A stretch of 64,000 nt of DNA from Candidatus Villigracilis proximus (GCA_016715195.1 JADKBB010000020.1:12543-76542), one strand, 5' to 3'. Numbered from the stretch's first letter, positions 36,833-46,397 are shown. A program made the numbers and translations. The notes: generated from the sequence alone by a model not told the origin.

Positions 36833-36861
36833 ATTATACAACAAGAATTTCACTGCGCCAA
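36833..36861 (-). promoter_or_regulatory. Promoter of the tyrS leader
   Basis: On the minus strand: TTGGCG (36856-36861, 4 of 6 consensus), a 17-nt spacer, TATAAT (36833-36838). The predicted transcription start falls on the leader ATG (36826). The -35 overlaps the last codons of the neighbouring lipoprotein gene. Confidence 0.8.
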
Positions 36862-37527
36862 ATTGAAAGAAAAACTCCACGGACCTTTTACCGAGTAAAA
36901 CTCATCACTGTAAACAATTTCCTCGGCCTGAGCCTGGGTCATGTCTGAGGGGATGCTCAAAATTTGCATCGTCAGCGTACCATTCACATCTACGCAATCC
37001 AGCGTAATGCCAATGCCGCGCGCAAGCATGGCCTGCTGAATTTTGGGCATATAAGCCGAACAATACTCCCCTTCGCGCGGGGTCGTTGCAATGGCGTCGA
37101 TCACAATGGTAGTGTTGGAAAGATCGGCATCGGGCGGCACAATGAATGTCAACGTGTCACAACGCAAACCGGGCACACCATCAGCAGGTTCCTGCAAACT
37201 CACCAGTGTCGTACCATATTCCTGTAACAAGATTCCGGCATAGGTTAAACTCGCGGAAGATACACCCCAATCAGATGTATCTGGTAATGTGAAACACACA
37301 TCCGCATTCACATTTTTTCCATCCACCGAGGCGCGTTCCATGCGCACTTCAATTCCGCTTGCCACTTGATTCGGTTGAGCCAGTTCCACTTGCGCCGTGG
37401 GATAGGAGGCTGTGTCAATAAATGCCGTAGAGGTTGCAAGTGCAATAGGCAATACAACCGCAGATTGTTCACCTGCAGGCGCACACGCACTGATAAAAAA
37501 TGCGAGCAAGAGGATTATTTTTTTCAT
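36850..37527 (-). CDS. Predicted lipoprotein of unknown function
   Basis: 225 residues. Signal MKKIILLLAFF with lipobox ISAC, so Cys at about 15 would be lipidated. The rest is a secreted domain of about 200 residues with several Cys (DVCFTLPDTSDW, GLRCDTLTF, EYCSAYMPK) that could form disulfides. No family recognised. It stands between the epimerase gene and the tyrS promoter; its stop codon sits inside that promoter region. Confidence 0.7.
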   Translation of the reverse strand: MKKIILLLAFFISACAPAGEQSAVVLPIALATSTAFIDTASYPTAQVELAQPNQVASGIEVRMERASVDGKNVNADVCFTLPDTSDWGVSSASLTYAGILLQEYGTTLVSLQEPADGVPGLRCDTLTFIVPPDADLSNTTIVIDAIATTPREGEYCSAYMPKIQQAMLARGIGITLDCVDVNGTLTMQILSIPSDMTQAQAEEIVYSDEFYSVKGPWSFSFNLAQ

Positions 37528-37547
37528 GGACTTTTTCTCCTTTGAGA

Positions 37548-38438
37548 TTAACCTAATAAATCAAACAGCGCTTCACGCGGACCTTCAAACTGGAACTTGT
37601 ACCCAGACTCGATCAGCCGTTTGGGTTGAGCAAACCTACCTTCCACAACGAGGACGCTCATTTCGCCTAAAAGGATCCGCAATAAAAAGGCCGGTGTGGG
37701 AAACCAATATGGACGGTGCAAGACACTCGCCAGTGCGCGATAAAAATCAGCGCTTGATGTAGGGACAGGTGCGATCAAATTATATGCACCGCTTGTACTT
37801 TCGTTTGCAATTAAATAACGCACCGCGCCCACCCAATCGTCAATGTGAATCCAGGGCATGGCAAATTTTCCATCGCCTAACGGGCCGCCTGCAAATAATT
37901 TCACTGGCAAAGCCATAAGAGACAGCAAGCCTTCGCCTTTGCCTAATACCACAGCCGAGCGGACTACAACCCGGCGCACGCCCAATTCTTCAATCGATTT
38001 TGTGGCATCTTCCCATTGAACAGTTAACTGAGCAAGGAAGTCATCACCGGGCGGCGTGGATTCATCTGCGGAGGTGCCATGTAAACCGTAGTGATTAATA
38101 CCCGAGGCTTGGATGAAAATGCCCGGGCGCTGAGTCGCTTCTAGAATCGCTTGAGCAAGCGCGAGGCCGGGAATGATGCGCGAGTCTTTAAAGTCGCGTT
38201 TTGTTTTTGAAGTCCAGGGCCAGGAGGAAAGGCTGCGGCCTGCGAGGTGAATCATCACATCCATTTCATTGACGAGATGCCCCCACCCATTGGTTGTTTT
38301 TGCGTCCCATTTTACAGCTTGCGCACCTGAAATTACAGACGAGCCGCGCGTGAGAATAAAAACTTTGTGCCCTTCTGCGAGAAAAGATTTTGCAAGAGCG
38401 GCGCCAAGAAAACCTGAGCCGCCCGCGATCATGATGTT
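37548..38438 (-). CDS. TIGR01777-type NAD(P)-dependent epimerase
   Basis: 296 residues from ATG 38438, with AGGAG 7 nt upstream; the frame is open 36 codons further but without a better start. The Rossmann motif GGSGFLG is at residues 7-13. IHLAGRSLSSWPW, QASGINHYG and the C-terminal LRILLGEMSVLVVEG, then QPKRLIESGYKFQF, are characteristic of this SDR family (E. coli YfcH-like). Its substrate is unknown; it is often called a nucleoside-diphosphate-sugar epimerase. It lies 20 nt before the lipoprotein and is probably co-transcribed. Confidence 0.88.
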   Translation of the reverse strand, partial: NIMIAGGSGFLGAALAKSFLAEGHKVFILTRGSSVISGAQAVKWDAKTTNGWGHLVNEMDVMIHLAGRSLSSWPWTSKTKRDFKDSRIIPGLALAQAILEATQRPGIFIQASGINHYGLHGTSADESTPPGDDFLAQLTVQWEDATKSIEELGVRRVVVRSAVVLGKGEGLLSLMALPVKLFAGGPLGDGKFAMPWIHIDDWVGAVRYLIANESTSGAYNLIAPVPTSSADFYRALASVLHRPYWFPTPAFLLRILLGEMSVLVVEGRFAQPKRLIESGYKFQFEGPREALFDLLG

Positions 38439-38563
38439 CATTTCAATACTCCTGTTTGACTGAGCCTGCGTACTTTGAGACCTGAGTAATATGCAAATGC
38501 AATCAAGCCAGACTCCCGAAGACTTATTAACTGGCAGTATAATCATGCAGATTACGAGGCGCC

Positions 38564-39067
38564 ATGCAAGAACCAGTACTGGTACTCAACGCTAATTTTG
38601 AGCCGATCCATGTATGCTCAACACGACGGGCTGTTGGTTTGATCCTTGCAGGTAAAGCCGATATGATCGTGAATGGACGCGGACATATCCGCACGATATC
38701 ACAGCTGCTTCCGCGCCCTTCAGTCATTCGACTGGAAACCCAGGTTCATCGACCACGACCACGCGTTAAATTAACGCGCCGCGAAGTGTTCAGACGTGAT
38801 AATTATACCTGTCAGTATTGCGGCAGGCGCGATGTCAACTTGACCGTGGATCATGTCATTCCGCGCCATTTGGGCGGACCGCATAAGTGGACAAATCTGG
38901 TGGCGGCGTGTTCGGCCTGTAATCATCGTAAAGGCGGGCGTAAAGTGGATGAAGCTCACATGCATCTGGCGCACATTCCCAAGGAACCGCCCGCGAATGC
39001 CGCATATATATTTGGGAAACATCTTTCCGAAAATGGTGAGTGGGAACCTTACATTTCAGGCTGGTAA
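38564..39067 (+). CDS. HNH endonuclease family protein
   Basis: 167 residues. The N-terminal half (VLVLNANFEPIHVCSTRRAV) is typical of the common bacterial HNH proteins of this size. The nuclease module has CQYCGRR, VDHVIPRHLGG, N at LVAACSACNHRKGGR, and two CxxC pairs for structural zinc. GAGG is 5 nt upstream of the ATG; a TATAAT lies at 38538-38543. No restriction or phage genes are nearby, so the DNA target and role are unknown. Confidence 0.88.
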   Translation: MQEPVLVLNANFEPIHVCSTRRAVGLILAGKADMIVNGRGHIRTISQLLPRPSVIRLETQVHRPRPRVKLTRREVFRRDNYTCQYCGRRDVNLTVDHVIPRHLGGPHKWTNLVAACSACNHRKGGRKVDEAHMHLAHIPKEPPANAAYIFGKHLSENGEWEPYISGW

Positions 39068-39074
39068 GTTTTGC

Positions 39075-39890
39075 CTATCCCCTATGATCGTTGTTTTTAT
39101 GCCCTCTTCCAAATTGGGAGAGGGGTATTCTTTTGCTGAAATCCAATACCATAAAATCTTTGGCGAGCGCCACATCACCGGGGAAGGTGGTGCGCGCTTC
39201 GGCAATAAGATCACCTGTTGCGTATTTACCAGTTGCGTAATGAATCAGGTAGAGCTTGCCAACTTCTGCTTTTCGGGCGATCTCACCTGCCTGTTTCGCT
39301 GAAGTATGCCCTATCGAATCTCCGCCCGCTTCGTGGATCAAGACATCCACCCCTTCGCTCAAGCGGACAACTTCATCACAGGGTTCGGTATCACATGAAT
39401 AAGCCATAACCTTTTGGCTTTGCGCGAATTCGATCCGCAGCCCTATGTTTGGAATCATGTGTTTTACTGGAGATGCATGAATTATAAAATCAGAGCAATC
39501 CATTACCGGTGTCATTTCTTCGGCGGGCAGGCGATGAAATGTGACGGGGAAAAAATTTGGCCAGGCAGACCAGTTATAAAATCCCATGAGGCCTTCAACG
39601 CGGTCCAATGTATATTGCAACCCGTAAATATTAAGCGGTTTTTGCCGCCCGATGAGCCACATATCCATCAGCAAAAGCGGAACGCCGGAAGCGTGATCTG
39701 GATGAAAGTGAGTGACAATGATATCGGTAATATCATTAATATCCAACCCGGCCTGTTCGAGGCGCAGGATTGGATTGCTAACCGAATCGATCAATACAAT
39801 ACGCTCATTCCCCACAACGACCATGTGTGTATTTTCGCTATCCTTTGTCGGAATCGCATTTGATGAACCAAGAATAATTACTTTTGGCAT
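39075..39890 (-). CDS. Metallo-beta-lactamase fold hydrolase (RNase Z-like)
   Basis: 271 residues. The first metal motif is THFHPDH near residues 61-67, followed by later ligands in SCDTEP and at LIHYAT. Residues VIILGSSNAIPTKD fit the RNase Z/arylsulfatase branch. It lacks a clear tRNase Z exosite arm, so a small-molecule hydrolase is as likely as a tRNA 3' nuclease. It converges on the HNH gene with 7 nt between stops. Confidence 0.85.
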   Translation of the reverse strand: MPKVIILGSSNAIPTKDSENTHMVVVGNERIVLIDSVSNPILRLEQAGLDINDITDIIVTHFHPDHASGVPLLLMDMWLIGRQKPLNIYGLQYTLDRVEGLMGFYNWSAWPNFFPVTFHRLPAEEMTPVMDCSDFIIHASPVKHMIPNIGLRIEFAQSQKVMAYSCDTEPCDEVVRLSEGVDVLIHEAGGDSIGHTSAKQAGEIARKAEVGKLYLIHYATGKYATGDLIAEARTTFPGDVALAKDFMVLDFSKRIPLSQFGRGHKNNDHRG

Positions 39891-39948
39891 GATTCCTATC
39901 TTAACCTAAATTTCCGCGCCCAAAAATCTCAACTTTATTATCAAAATA

Positions 39949-39981
39949 CAGGATGCCCTGCACTCTTCACAGGGCATCCTG
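39949..39981 (-). terminator. Terminator of the ABC exporter operon
   Basis: The arms 39949-39960 and 39970-39981 (CAGGATGCCCTG and complement) are perfect over 12 bp with a 9-nt loop. On the minus strand TATTTTGATAA follows, after the stop of 40021-41463. Confidence 0.8.
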
Positions 39982-40020
39982 CTCAAACTTCAGACCTGCA
40001 AGCACAACAAGGAAACGCAG

Positions 40021-41463
40021 TTACCCGCCCATGACATTTAACAAGAGGCCCGGCGTAACATAAGCTTCGATCAGCGCTGCAATTGCCAGCAAAGGCACCA
40101 CTACGCCAAGAAATATCTTTGTCCAGTCTGCGAGCAATTCAAGGATCACTTCACCCATTGATTTTCCAATCTGCGGTGTGACAATCGAAACGCCCATATA
40201 AAGCACCACGGCGCTGCCGATCATCAATGCTGGAAGTTCAAATATGCCATGCGGCGCAACGCCGGCAAGGAATATTGGTCCGGGTTGAATTGGCATTTGA
40301 ACGCTAAGCAACAATACAGCAAACACACCGCCGATCAAACCAATATTAAGCATGTACAACAGAATGCCCAAAACACTAAACGAAAATAAACCCGCGAAAA
40401 ATATAACCGTCACGGCACGTGTATTATTCAGAAACAGAAATGGCGCATTAATATTTTCTTGTATGTTTGAAAGGCTGGGCATCTCGCGCGCACCGGCTGC
40501 GATCTTCTCAAGATTTTCAGGCGAAGCCTTCGCGATCACCTCTGAAACATTCACCATCACCCAGTCGTACCCCATCCACAAACTTATGCCAGCAACAAAA
40601 ATCATCGCTAAAAGAGCGGGGGCAATGCGGCGCATGGCACCTCCCAACACACGACCATACCATTCACCAATCGTATGCGCACCACCGATGAAATTCTCCC
40701 AAAATGTGCGCCATATCCAGCTTAGATTAATCACATCAATTTCACGGCCCAATAAATACTCGCGCTGAAAGTGGGCAATTCCCACGCGGATCAACAGCAG
40801 CGAAATAATCATCACACCTGCCACCGCCAGCCAAAGCACCTGCTCATTTCCCCAAAACAGCATCACAGCTTCGCCTTGCATCAAAATGGCAACAGGAATC
40901 ACAATGAACGAAGCCAGCAAATTCGCAGCCTTAACCGAAGTGGATTGCACAGAGATCACAATCGCCGCACTGACCATCAAGGTGGCGTGTGCCGTGGTCA
41001 AAAAGAACAACTGCACCATCACACTGAAAGACGGCATCTCAAGCCCCTGACGCGAGATCATGATCAGATAAAGAAAAATGGAAAGATAGCTCGCCACCAA
41101 AGGAGTCGCTACACCCACCAATAACTTTCCAAAATACAATTGCCAATTATCCAGCGGCGCGCTCAAAATAGGCTCAATCGTTCCGCGTTCCTTTTCACCT
41201 ACAAAAGACTCAAGCGCAACCACCAGCGAGATCGTGATCGGAAAAAATCCAATGATCATGATCGAGAATGGCACGAGCCGGTCTAAAATTAAATTAGCAT
41301 CGTATTGATTTAAGAAATCCACAGTCTGCTTGGCAAATTCATTCATCAAAACTGGAAAGCACAGAGTCAAAATAATCATCGGCGCCAGCACACGCCAGTC
41401 ACGAAATTGATCCTTCAGTTCACGCCCCGCCACAAGCCAGACAAGTTTAAGTTTATTGAACAT
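40021..41463 (-). CDS. ABC-2 type permease fused to a SpoIIM/DUF95-like domain
   Basis: 480 residues. The first 250 or so are an ABC-2 permease half: six helices with GEKERGTIEPILSAPLDNWQ, the NatB/YhaP-like signature. The C-terminal half (about 330-480) carries FLFLNNTRAVTVIFFAGLFS, a GLIGGVFA helix and PHGIFELPALMIG, the pattern of stage II sporulation protein M/DUF95 membrane proteins. These are usually separate genes beside ABC transporters, so a fusion is notable. It overlaps the ATPase gene by 11 nt and must form one exporter with it. The cargo is not evident. Confidence 0.85.
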   Translation of the reverse strand: MFNKLKLVWLVAGRELKDQFRDWRVLAPMIILTLCFPVLMNEFAKQTVDFLNQYDANLILDRLVPFSIMIIGFFPITISLVVALESFVGEKERGTIEPILSAPLDNWQLYFGKLLVGVATPLVASYLSIFLYLIMISRQGLEMPSFSVMVQLFFLTTAHATLMVSAAIVISVQSTSVKAANLLASFIVIPVAILMQGEAVMLFWGNEQVLWLAVAGVMIISLLLIRVGIAHFQREYLLGREIDVINLSWIWRTFWENFIGGAHTIGEWYGRVLGGAMRRIAPALLAMIFVAGISLWMGYDWVMVNVSEVIAKASPENLEKIAAGAREMPSLSNIQENINAPFLFLNNTRAVTVIFFAGLFSFSVLGILLYMLNIGLIGGVFAVLLLSVQMPIQPGPIFLAGVAPHGIFELPALMIGSAVVLYMGVSIVTPQIGKSMGEVILELLADWTKIFLGVVVPLLAIAALIEAYVTPGLLLNVMGG

Positions 41464-42388
41464 TTTCGCGTCCTTTTGCTTCCGCCATTACCTTGAGATA
41501 AACCTGCTCCAATGTGCGCGGCTCTTCTTGAAACGCCATGACCGAAGCGGATTTCGCAGACAGAGCCTTCAAAATTAGTGGATTGGATTCCTGCGGCCGC
41601 TCCACACGGACTTTGAAACTGGTCGCCGTCCGAGAGAGCATTTCCACATCTTTGGGCAGTTCCAACCCACCTGCATCCCATGTATCGCTGAATTTAATTT
41701 CATATTCCGGAGCGCCAAGCACATTATGCTTTAACTCTTCCAGCGAGCCTTGCATCAAAATCCGCCCGCGATAAATAATGGCGATCTTATCTGCCAGCGC
41801 TTCCACTTCTGTCAAATTATGTGAGCAGATCACAATCGTGCGCTGAGACGATTTCAAACGCGCAATCTCATCCCGTACCAACCGTGCAGATTCAGGATCC
41901 ATGGCGGAGGTAGGCTCATCCAGCAGAAGCACACCAGGGTCGTGCATCATGGCGCGCGCCAGCGCCAGTTTTTGGCGCATCCCTTTTGAATACTCACCAA
42001 TGCGGCGTTTTGAGGCTTCAGTCAACCCGAAGTATTGAAGCAGATGCTCACTGCGAGCCTTGCGTGCCGAGGCTGACAAACTGTAGACCTGACCGAAAAA
42101 ATCCAAATATTCAATGGCGGTCATTCGCATGTATAAACCATGCTGCTCAGTGAGCACACCCACCGAAGAGCGCACATCATGCCCATTCTTGACAACATCA
42201 TAACCAGCTACTTTGGCCCAGCCGCTTGTTGGCGTTAACAAAGCAGTCAACATCCGAACGGTGGTGGTTTTACCCGCACCATTCTGACCCAAAATTGCCA
42301 AAATTTGTCCTGCATCTACAGAAAGGTTCACTTCATCCACGGCCAGAAAGTCGTGGAATTGCTTGGTTAGATCATGAGTTTCTATCAT
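41453..42388 (-). CDS. ABC transporter ATP-binding protein
   Basis: 311 residues. Walker A GQNGAGKTT, signature YSKGMRQKLAL, Walker B VLLLDEPTSAMD, and a switch His in ICSHN. The C-terminal 90 residues are the extension common in NatA/CcmA-type exporters. It is the partner of the overlapping permease. Confidence 0.95.
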   Translation of the reverse strand: MIETHDLTKQFHDFLAVDEVNLSVDAGQILAILGQNGAGKTTTVRMLTALLTPTSGWAKVAGYDVVKNGHDVRSSVGVLTEQHGLYMRMTAIEYLDFFGQVYSLSASARKARSEHLLQYFGLTEASKRRIGEYSKGMRQKLALARAMMHDPGVLLLDEPTSAMDPESARLVRDEIARLKSSQRTIVICSHNLTEVEALADKIAIIYRGRILMQGSLEELKHNVLGAPEYEIKFSDTWDAGGLELPKDVEMLSRTATSFKVRVERPQESNPLILKALSAKSASVMAFQEEPRTLEQVYLKVMAEAKGRENVQ

Positions 42389-42605
42389 TTTGATCCTTAT
42401 AAATTAATAATGTAGCCGTTTTTAGGGAACACCCAAATACACGACTAGATAAGCAAACACAACCTTACGTCTAATAATGCCTACTTAAATGGTCGTTCCT
42501 ATTTTATTCCCCACTTCACTATATCTGCCCTGACAGAGACCTTACAATATCCGGACAGGCCGATCTTGAATCGGACGGCAAGGCGCCCATGTGTTTAAAC
42601 GAAGT

Positions 42606-43421
42606 TCACGACGAAGAATTGACAGGCCGCCCGCCAGCAAGCTGACGAGCTCCCAAAATGAGACCCACTCCTACAAATACAACTGCAAAGAATATCTGAT
42701 TAATATTCACCCCGCTGACAAGTGCAACGTCCAACCGCAGGAATTCGAGCAAAAAACGGACGAAGGAATAAAAGCCAAGATATGCAAGAAAAAGATCACC
42801 CGCCTTGAGGATATTTGCAAAGCGGCGCGCAATCCAAAAAAGAAAGATCAGATTTGCAAAATTTAAAATGGCTTCATAAGCGAATAATGGATGATAAAAA
42901 TCCATTGTTTCAAATCCGGTCAAACGGTAAGCTGGTTCGATATATATTTTCCACGGCAGGGTGGTGGGAAGACCATAAAGTTCCTGATTGAAATAATTCC
43001 CGAGGCGGCCAATGGCTTGAGCAAGCGCCAGACCGGGAGCAAGAATATCTGTCAGTTCCCAAAAGCTTAATTCACTCCTGCGTGCGAAAAAGAATAAAGC
43101 AATCGAGCCACCGATCCATGCGCCCGGAATGCCATAACCGCCCAGCCAAAACGCCAGTACGTCCAAAAAATGGGTGAGGTAATATTCGGTGGTCAGACCC
43201 AGCTGAACGGAGGAAAGAGGCGGGGTGAAAATGTGCCAGAGGCGCGCGCCGATCGTCCCCCAGATCACCAAGGGCAGGAAAAGATAATAGATCGTCTCCG
43301 GGTCGTAGTTGCGTTTTTGGGCTTCGCGCACGGCTAACAAGGCCCCTACTGCCAGTCCAAGCACAAGCAGGAGTCCGTTCAAGCGGAAGGTCAGTGGGCC
43401 AAGCGAAAATCCTTCAAACAT
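42606..43421 (-). CDS. lgt: Prolipoprotein diacylglyceryl transferase
   Basis: 271 residues with seven predicted helices. The signature is GRLGNYFNQELYG at about 140-152, and the conserved Tyr/His/Arg positions are in place. It attaches diacylglycerol to the lipobox Cys of prolipoproteins such as those at 332 and 36850. ATG 43421 overlaps the stop of the upstream gene (TGATG); TTG 43424 is less likely. The 217 nt that follow before the ABC genes show only a small ATCGG hairpin and no ORF. Confidence 0.95.
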   Translation of the reverse strand: MFEGFSLGPLTFRLNGLLLVLGLAVGALLAVREAQKRNYDPETIYYLFLPLVIWGTIGARLWHIFTPPLSSVQLGLTTEYYLTHFLDVLAFWLGGYGIPGAWIGGSIALFFFARRSELSFWELTDILAPGLALAQAIGRLGNYFNQELYGLPTTLPWKIYIEPAYRLTGFETMDFYHPLFAYEAILNFANLIFLFWIARRFANILKAGDLFLAYLGFYSFVRFLLEFLRLDVALVSGVNINQIFFAVVFVGVGLILGARQLAGGRPVNSSS

Positions 43422-44059
43422 CAATGTATATATTCCCTGGCTTTTTCTTCACGGGCTTTTCTCATACGCTCATGCCCCTGGGCGCGGACAAAAAGTATGC
43501 GCTGCAATGCGGTGAAGTTGCCGAGCACAGCGATCACAACCGCAGCAATAAAAGGTTGATTGAAGATCAACAAAGGAATTAAAACTATATAGCGTTCTAC
43601 ACGAGTCAGAATACCGACCTTGGCTGTAAAGTTCAATCCTTCGGCTCTGGCTTTCACATAAGAAACAAGCACTGAACCCGCCGTCGCTGCAAACGTAACC
43701 ATAACTCCGGAATAATTTTCCTGCGAAAGGAAAAAATATAAAAGTCCGCCAAAGGTGATGAACTCTGCATACCGGTCACTGACAGAATCCACGAACCCGC
43801 CAAAGTCGCTGTTATCGCCGCGCAGACGCGCCATGGTTCCATCCAACGCATCCACAAGAACGGAGAGCAGCAGGACAATACCGCCTGTGGTCATTTTGCC
43901 CTGTGAAATAATATATGCGCCAATGGTTGTGCCGACCAGTCCCAACAGGGTAATGGCATTCGGCGTTAACCCGAGGCGGTTTAGAAATGTCCCGATGGGA
44001 TCGAGTATGCCTTTAAAAATGAGCCGCAATCTATCAGTAAATGTTATTTTTTGATTCAT
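43421..44059 (-). CDS. CDP-alcohol phosphatidyltransferase
   Basis: 212 residues. The CDP-OH motif D-x2-DG-x2-AR-x8-G-x3-D-x3-D is complete in DALDGTMARLRG followed by GFVDSVSD. About six helices. The substrate could be glycerol phosphate (PgsA-like) or inositol phosphate; the sequence does not decide. Coupled to lgt by a one-base overlap, so phospholipid and lipoprotein synthesis may share a transcript. Confidence 0.9.
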   Translation of the reverse strand: MNQKITFTDRLRLIFKGILDPIGTFLNRLGLTPNAITLLGLVGTTIGAYIISQGKMTTGGIVLLLSVLVDALDGTMARLRGDNSDFGGFVDSVSDRYAEFITFGGLLYFFLSQENYSGVMVTFAATAGSVLVSYVKARAEGLNFTAKVGILTRVERYIVLIPLLIFNQPFIAAVVIAVLGNFTALQRILFVRAQGHERMRKAREEKAREYIH

Positions 44060-44166
44060 GGTTTGGGTTAAATTCTCCTCATCAAAAAAATGACGAATAT
44101 GTTTGATGAAATTCGGGTTTCAGCCTCATTTCTCAACGGGTATTCGTCACTCCATTTGGAATTAAA

Positions 44167-46392
44167 TTATTCGCCGAGCTTTCCTTCATCCGCCAGATCA
44201 TCTTCGCTGACGAGCACATCGCGCTCCTTGCCGCCGCCTTGAGAGGGACCGACAACTCCCATTTCTTCAAGCTGGTCGAGCAAACGCGCGGCACGCGGAT
44301 ATCCAACCCGCAAACGACGCTGTAACAACGAAGCAGATGCGCGTTGACTCGAACGCACGATGGAAATCGCCTGTTCGATCAATCCGTCATCTTCACCTTC
44401 GCCGGGTTCCTGCAAAAGTTTTTCCCACGGCGGGGTATCGTCCACTTCAATGTCACTCTTTTGCCAATGGGAGATGATGCGTTCGATTTCCATATCGGTG
44501 ATCATTACGCCTTGTGCGCGGACAGGGTTGCCCACTTCTGGATTCAGGAAGAGCATATCACCACGGCCCAGCAAAGACTCGGCGCCGGTGTAATCCAGAA
44601 TAACGCGGCTATCAATACCGGAGGCCACTGCAAACGCCAAACGCGCGGGGAAATTGGCTTTGATCAGACCCGTCACCACATCGGTGGAGGGACGCTGTGT
44701 AGCAACAACCAGATGAATGCCCGTGGCGCGTGCCATTTGCGCAAGACGAACAAGATTATGCTCGGTCACATCCGGAGCCGACATCATCAGGTCGGCGAGT
44801 TCATCGATCAAGACCACGATGCGCGGAAGTGCTTTACCATCCGCTTTACGTGTGATCTTATTGTTATAAGATTGGAGGTCGCGGGCATGTGCGCTTTCAA
44901 GCAAACGATAGCGGTGTTCCATTTCAACAACCACCCAACGCAAAACACCGAGAATGCGTTCGATATTGGTTTCCACTTTACCAAATAAATGAGGCAATCC
45001 ATTAAAGCGGATCAACTCCACCATTTTTGAATCGATCATTACCATGCGCAAGTCTTCGGGTGTGTTGTTCATGGCAAGACAGGCAGCGATGGATGTGATA
45101 CAGACCGATTTACCGGAACCTGTTGCGCCTGCGATCAGAACATGCGGCATGCGCGCAAGGTCAGCAATCAGAGGATGACCGGAAACGTCACGTCCAATGG
45201 CAACTGCAAGCGGCACACCCATTTTATTGAAAGCATCAGACTCGAGCAAAGTCTTTAAGCGGACGACTGAGCTGTGTGTATTTGGCACTTCGATGCCGAC
45301 ATAAGGTTTGCCGGGCACAGGCGCTTCGATACGCAAACGCTGGGCAGATAATGCCAGCGCAATATCTTTTTCGAGAGAAGCGATCTGCGCAACACGCACT
45401 TTCATTTGCTGCACATCTTCTTCATCCGAACCGGGCTTTTTGATAAAACCCGGCTGTACTGCAAATTGAGTCACGGACGGGCCGACACGATAACCAATGA
45501 CTGTGGCAGGGATGCCAAAATCTGCCAGCGTTTTCATGATCAGACCCGCTGTTTGATTAATGGTCCGATCGTCAGCGCGGACGGCTGTTTCGCCGAGCAA
45601 AATACTTAAAGGTGGAAGTTCTTCGCCGCGTGGTGAGGGCTTGAATGGTTTCTCAGATTTTTTATCAGCGGCTTTTAAAGAGGTGCGGAATTCGGGCGGC
45701 AAAGGTTGTGCTTTTTTCTTTGGAGTTGATTCTTTTGCGGCCTGTTCGTCTTCTTTATTTTCAGTTTCTGCTTCAACGGTGGCCGGGGTTGGAGTTGCCA
45801 CGATCACTGGCGCTGCTTCACCGGCAATCTGCAATAACCAAATTTCCAGTTTTGCCCATAAGCCAAAGCCTGTCATAACCATTAATAGCCAGAGCAGGAA
45901 GATGACCAATGTGCCAAAGATGGGGCTCATGGACTGCCAGGCCAGTGTGACCAACCCCCAGCCGAGGCGGCCGCCGTCCATGCCGGACTCTGCCCGGATG
46001 AGGCTGTTGCCCCAGAAAACAGCGAGCAGGCCCAGGGTTAGGAGAGATGCGAGTTCGAGTGCAATCAGCTGTCCCCAGTGGATTTGTCTGCCGTCGCGCC
46101 GCAGCAGGGTGTATCCGATGTATCCTATTCCAAAGAGAACGAGGAAACTGCCCCAGCCAAACCAGAGTTTGAGCAGGTTTGCAAATGGGGTGAGGAGTGC
46201 GCCTTCGGTAATGCCCCACACGGCAAGCACAGACATGATTGCGAATGCAATCAAAATAACACCTGCTGAGTCACGCAAGAAGCGTCCAAATTGCAGGTAA
46301 AAGCGTGCAAGCCTTTCGAGCCAGTCGTTATTGTGTGATGGCGGTTCGGCTTGGGCGTATTGTCTGTTGCTCGGGCGGGGTGATTCGGACAT
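44167..46392 (-). CDS. ftsK: DNA translocase FtsK/SpoIIIE
   Basis: 741 residues. Four N-terminal helices (about residues 35-190), a charged linker with KEDEQAAKE, then the motor: Walker A IAGATGSGKSV, Walker B IVVLIDELADLMM, ATQRPSTDVVTGLIKANFP. The C-terminal gamma winged helix (RVGYPRAARLLDQLEEMGVV) reads KOPS-like sequences. It pumps chromosomal DNA through the closing septum. Confidence 0.97.
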   Translation of the reverse strand: MSESPRPSNRQYAQAEPPSHNNDWLERLARFYLQFGRFLRDSAGVILIAFAIMSVLAVWGITEGALLTPFANLLKLWFGWGSFLVLFGIGYIGYTLLRRDGRQIHWGQLIALELASLLTLGLLAVFWGNSLIRAESGMDGGRLGWGLVTLAWQSMSPIFGTLVIFLLWLLMVMTGFGLWAKLEIWLLQIAGEAAPVIVATPTPATVEAETENKEDEQAAKESTPKKKAQPLPPEFRTSLKAADKKSEKPFKPSPRGEELPPLSILLGETAVRADDRTINQTAGLIMKTLADFGIPATVIGYRVGPSVTQFAVQPGFIKKPGSDEEDVQQMKVRVAQIASLEKDIALALSAQRLRIEAPVPGKPYVGIEVPNTHSSVVRLKTLLESDAFNKMGVPLAVAIGRDVSGHPLIADLARMPHVLIAGATGSGKSVCITSIAACLAMNNTPEDLRMVMIDSKMVELIRFNGLPHLFGKVETNIERILGVLRWVVVEMEHRYRLLESAHARDLQSYNNKITRKADGKALPRIVVLIDELADLMMSAPDVTEHNLVRLAQMARATGIHLVVATQRPSTDVVTGLIKANFPARLAFAVASGIDSRVILDYTGAESLLGRGDMLFLNPEVGNPVRAQGVMITDMEIERIISHWQKSDIEVDDTPPWEKLLQEPGEGEDDGLIEQAISIVRSSQRASASLLQRRLRVGYPRAARLLDQLEEMGVVGPSQGGGKERDVLVSEDDLADEGKLGE

Positions 46393-46397
46393 TTGTT

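Noticed and set aside
36679..36861. T-box riboswitch upstream of tyrS
   Set aside because: No T-box core (GGTGG-ACCGCG type) or specifier loop was found; the Tyr-rich ORF plus alternative stems fit leader-peptide attenuation better.
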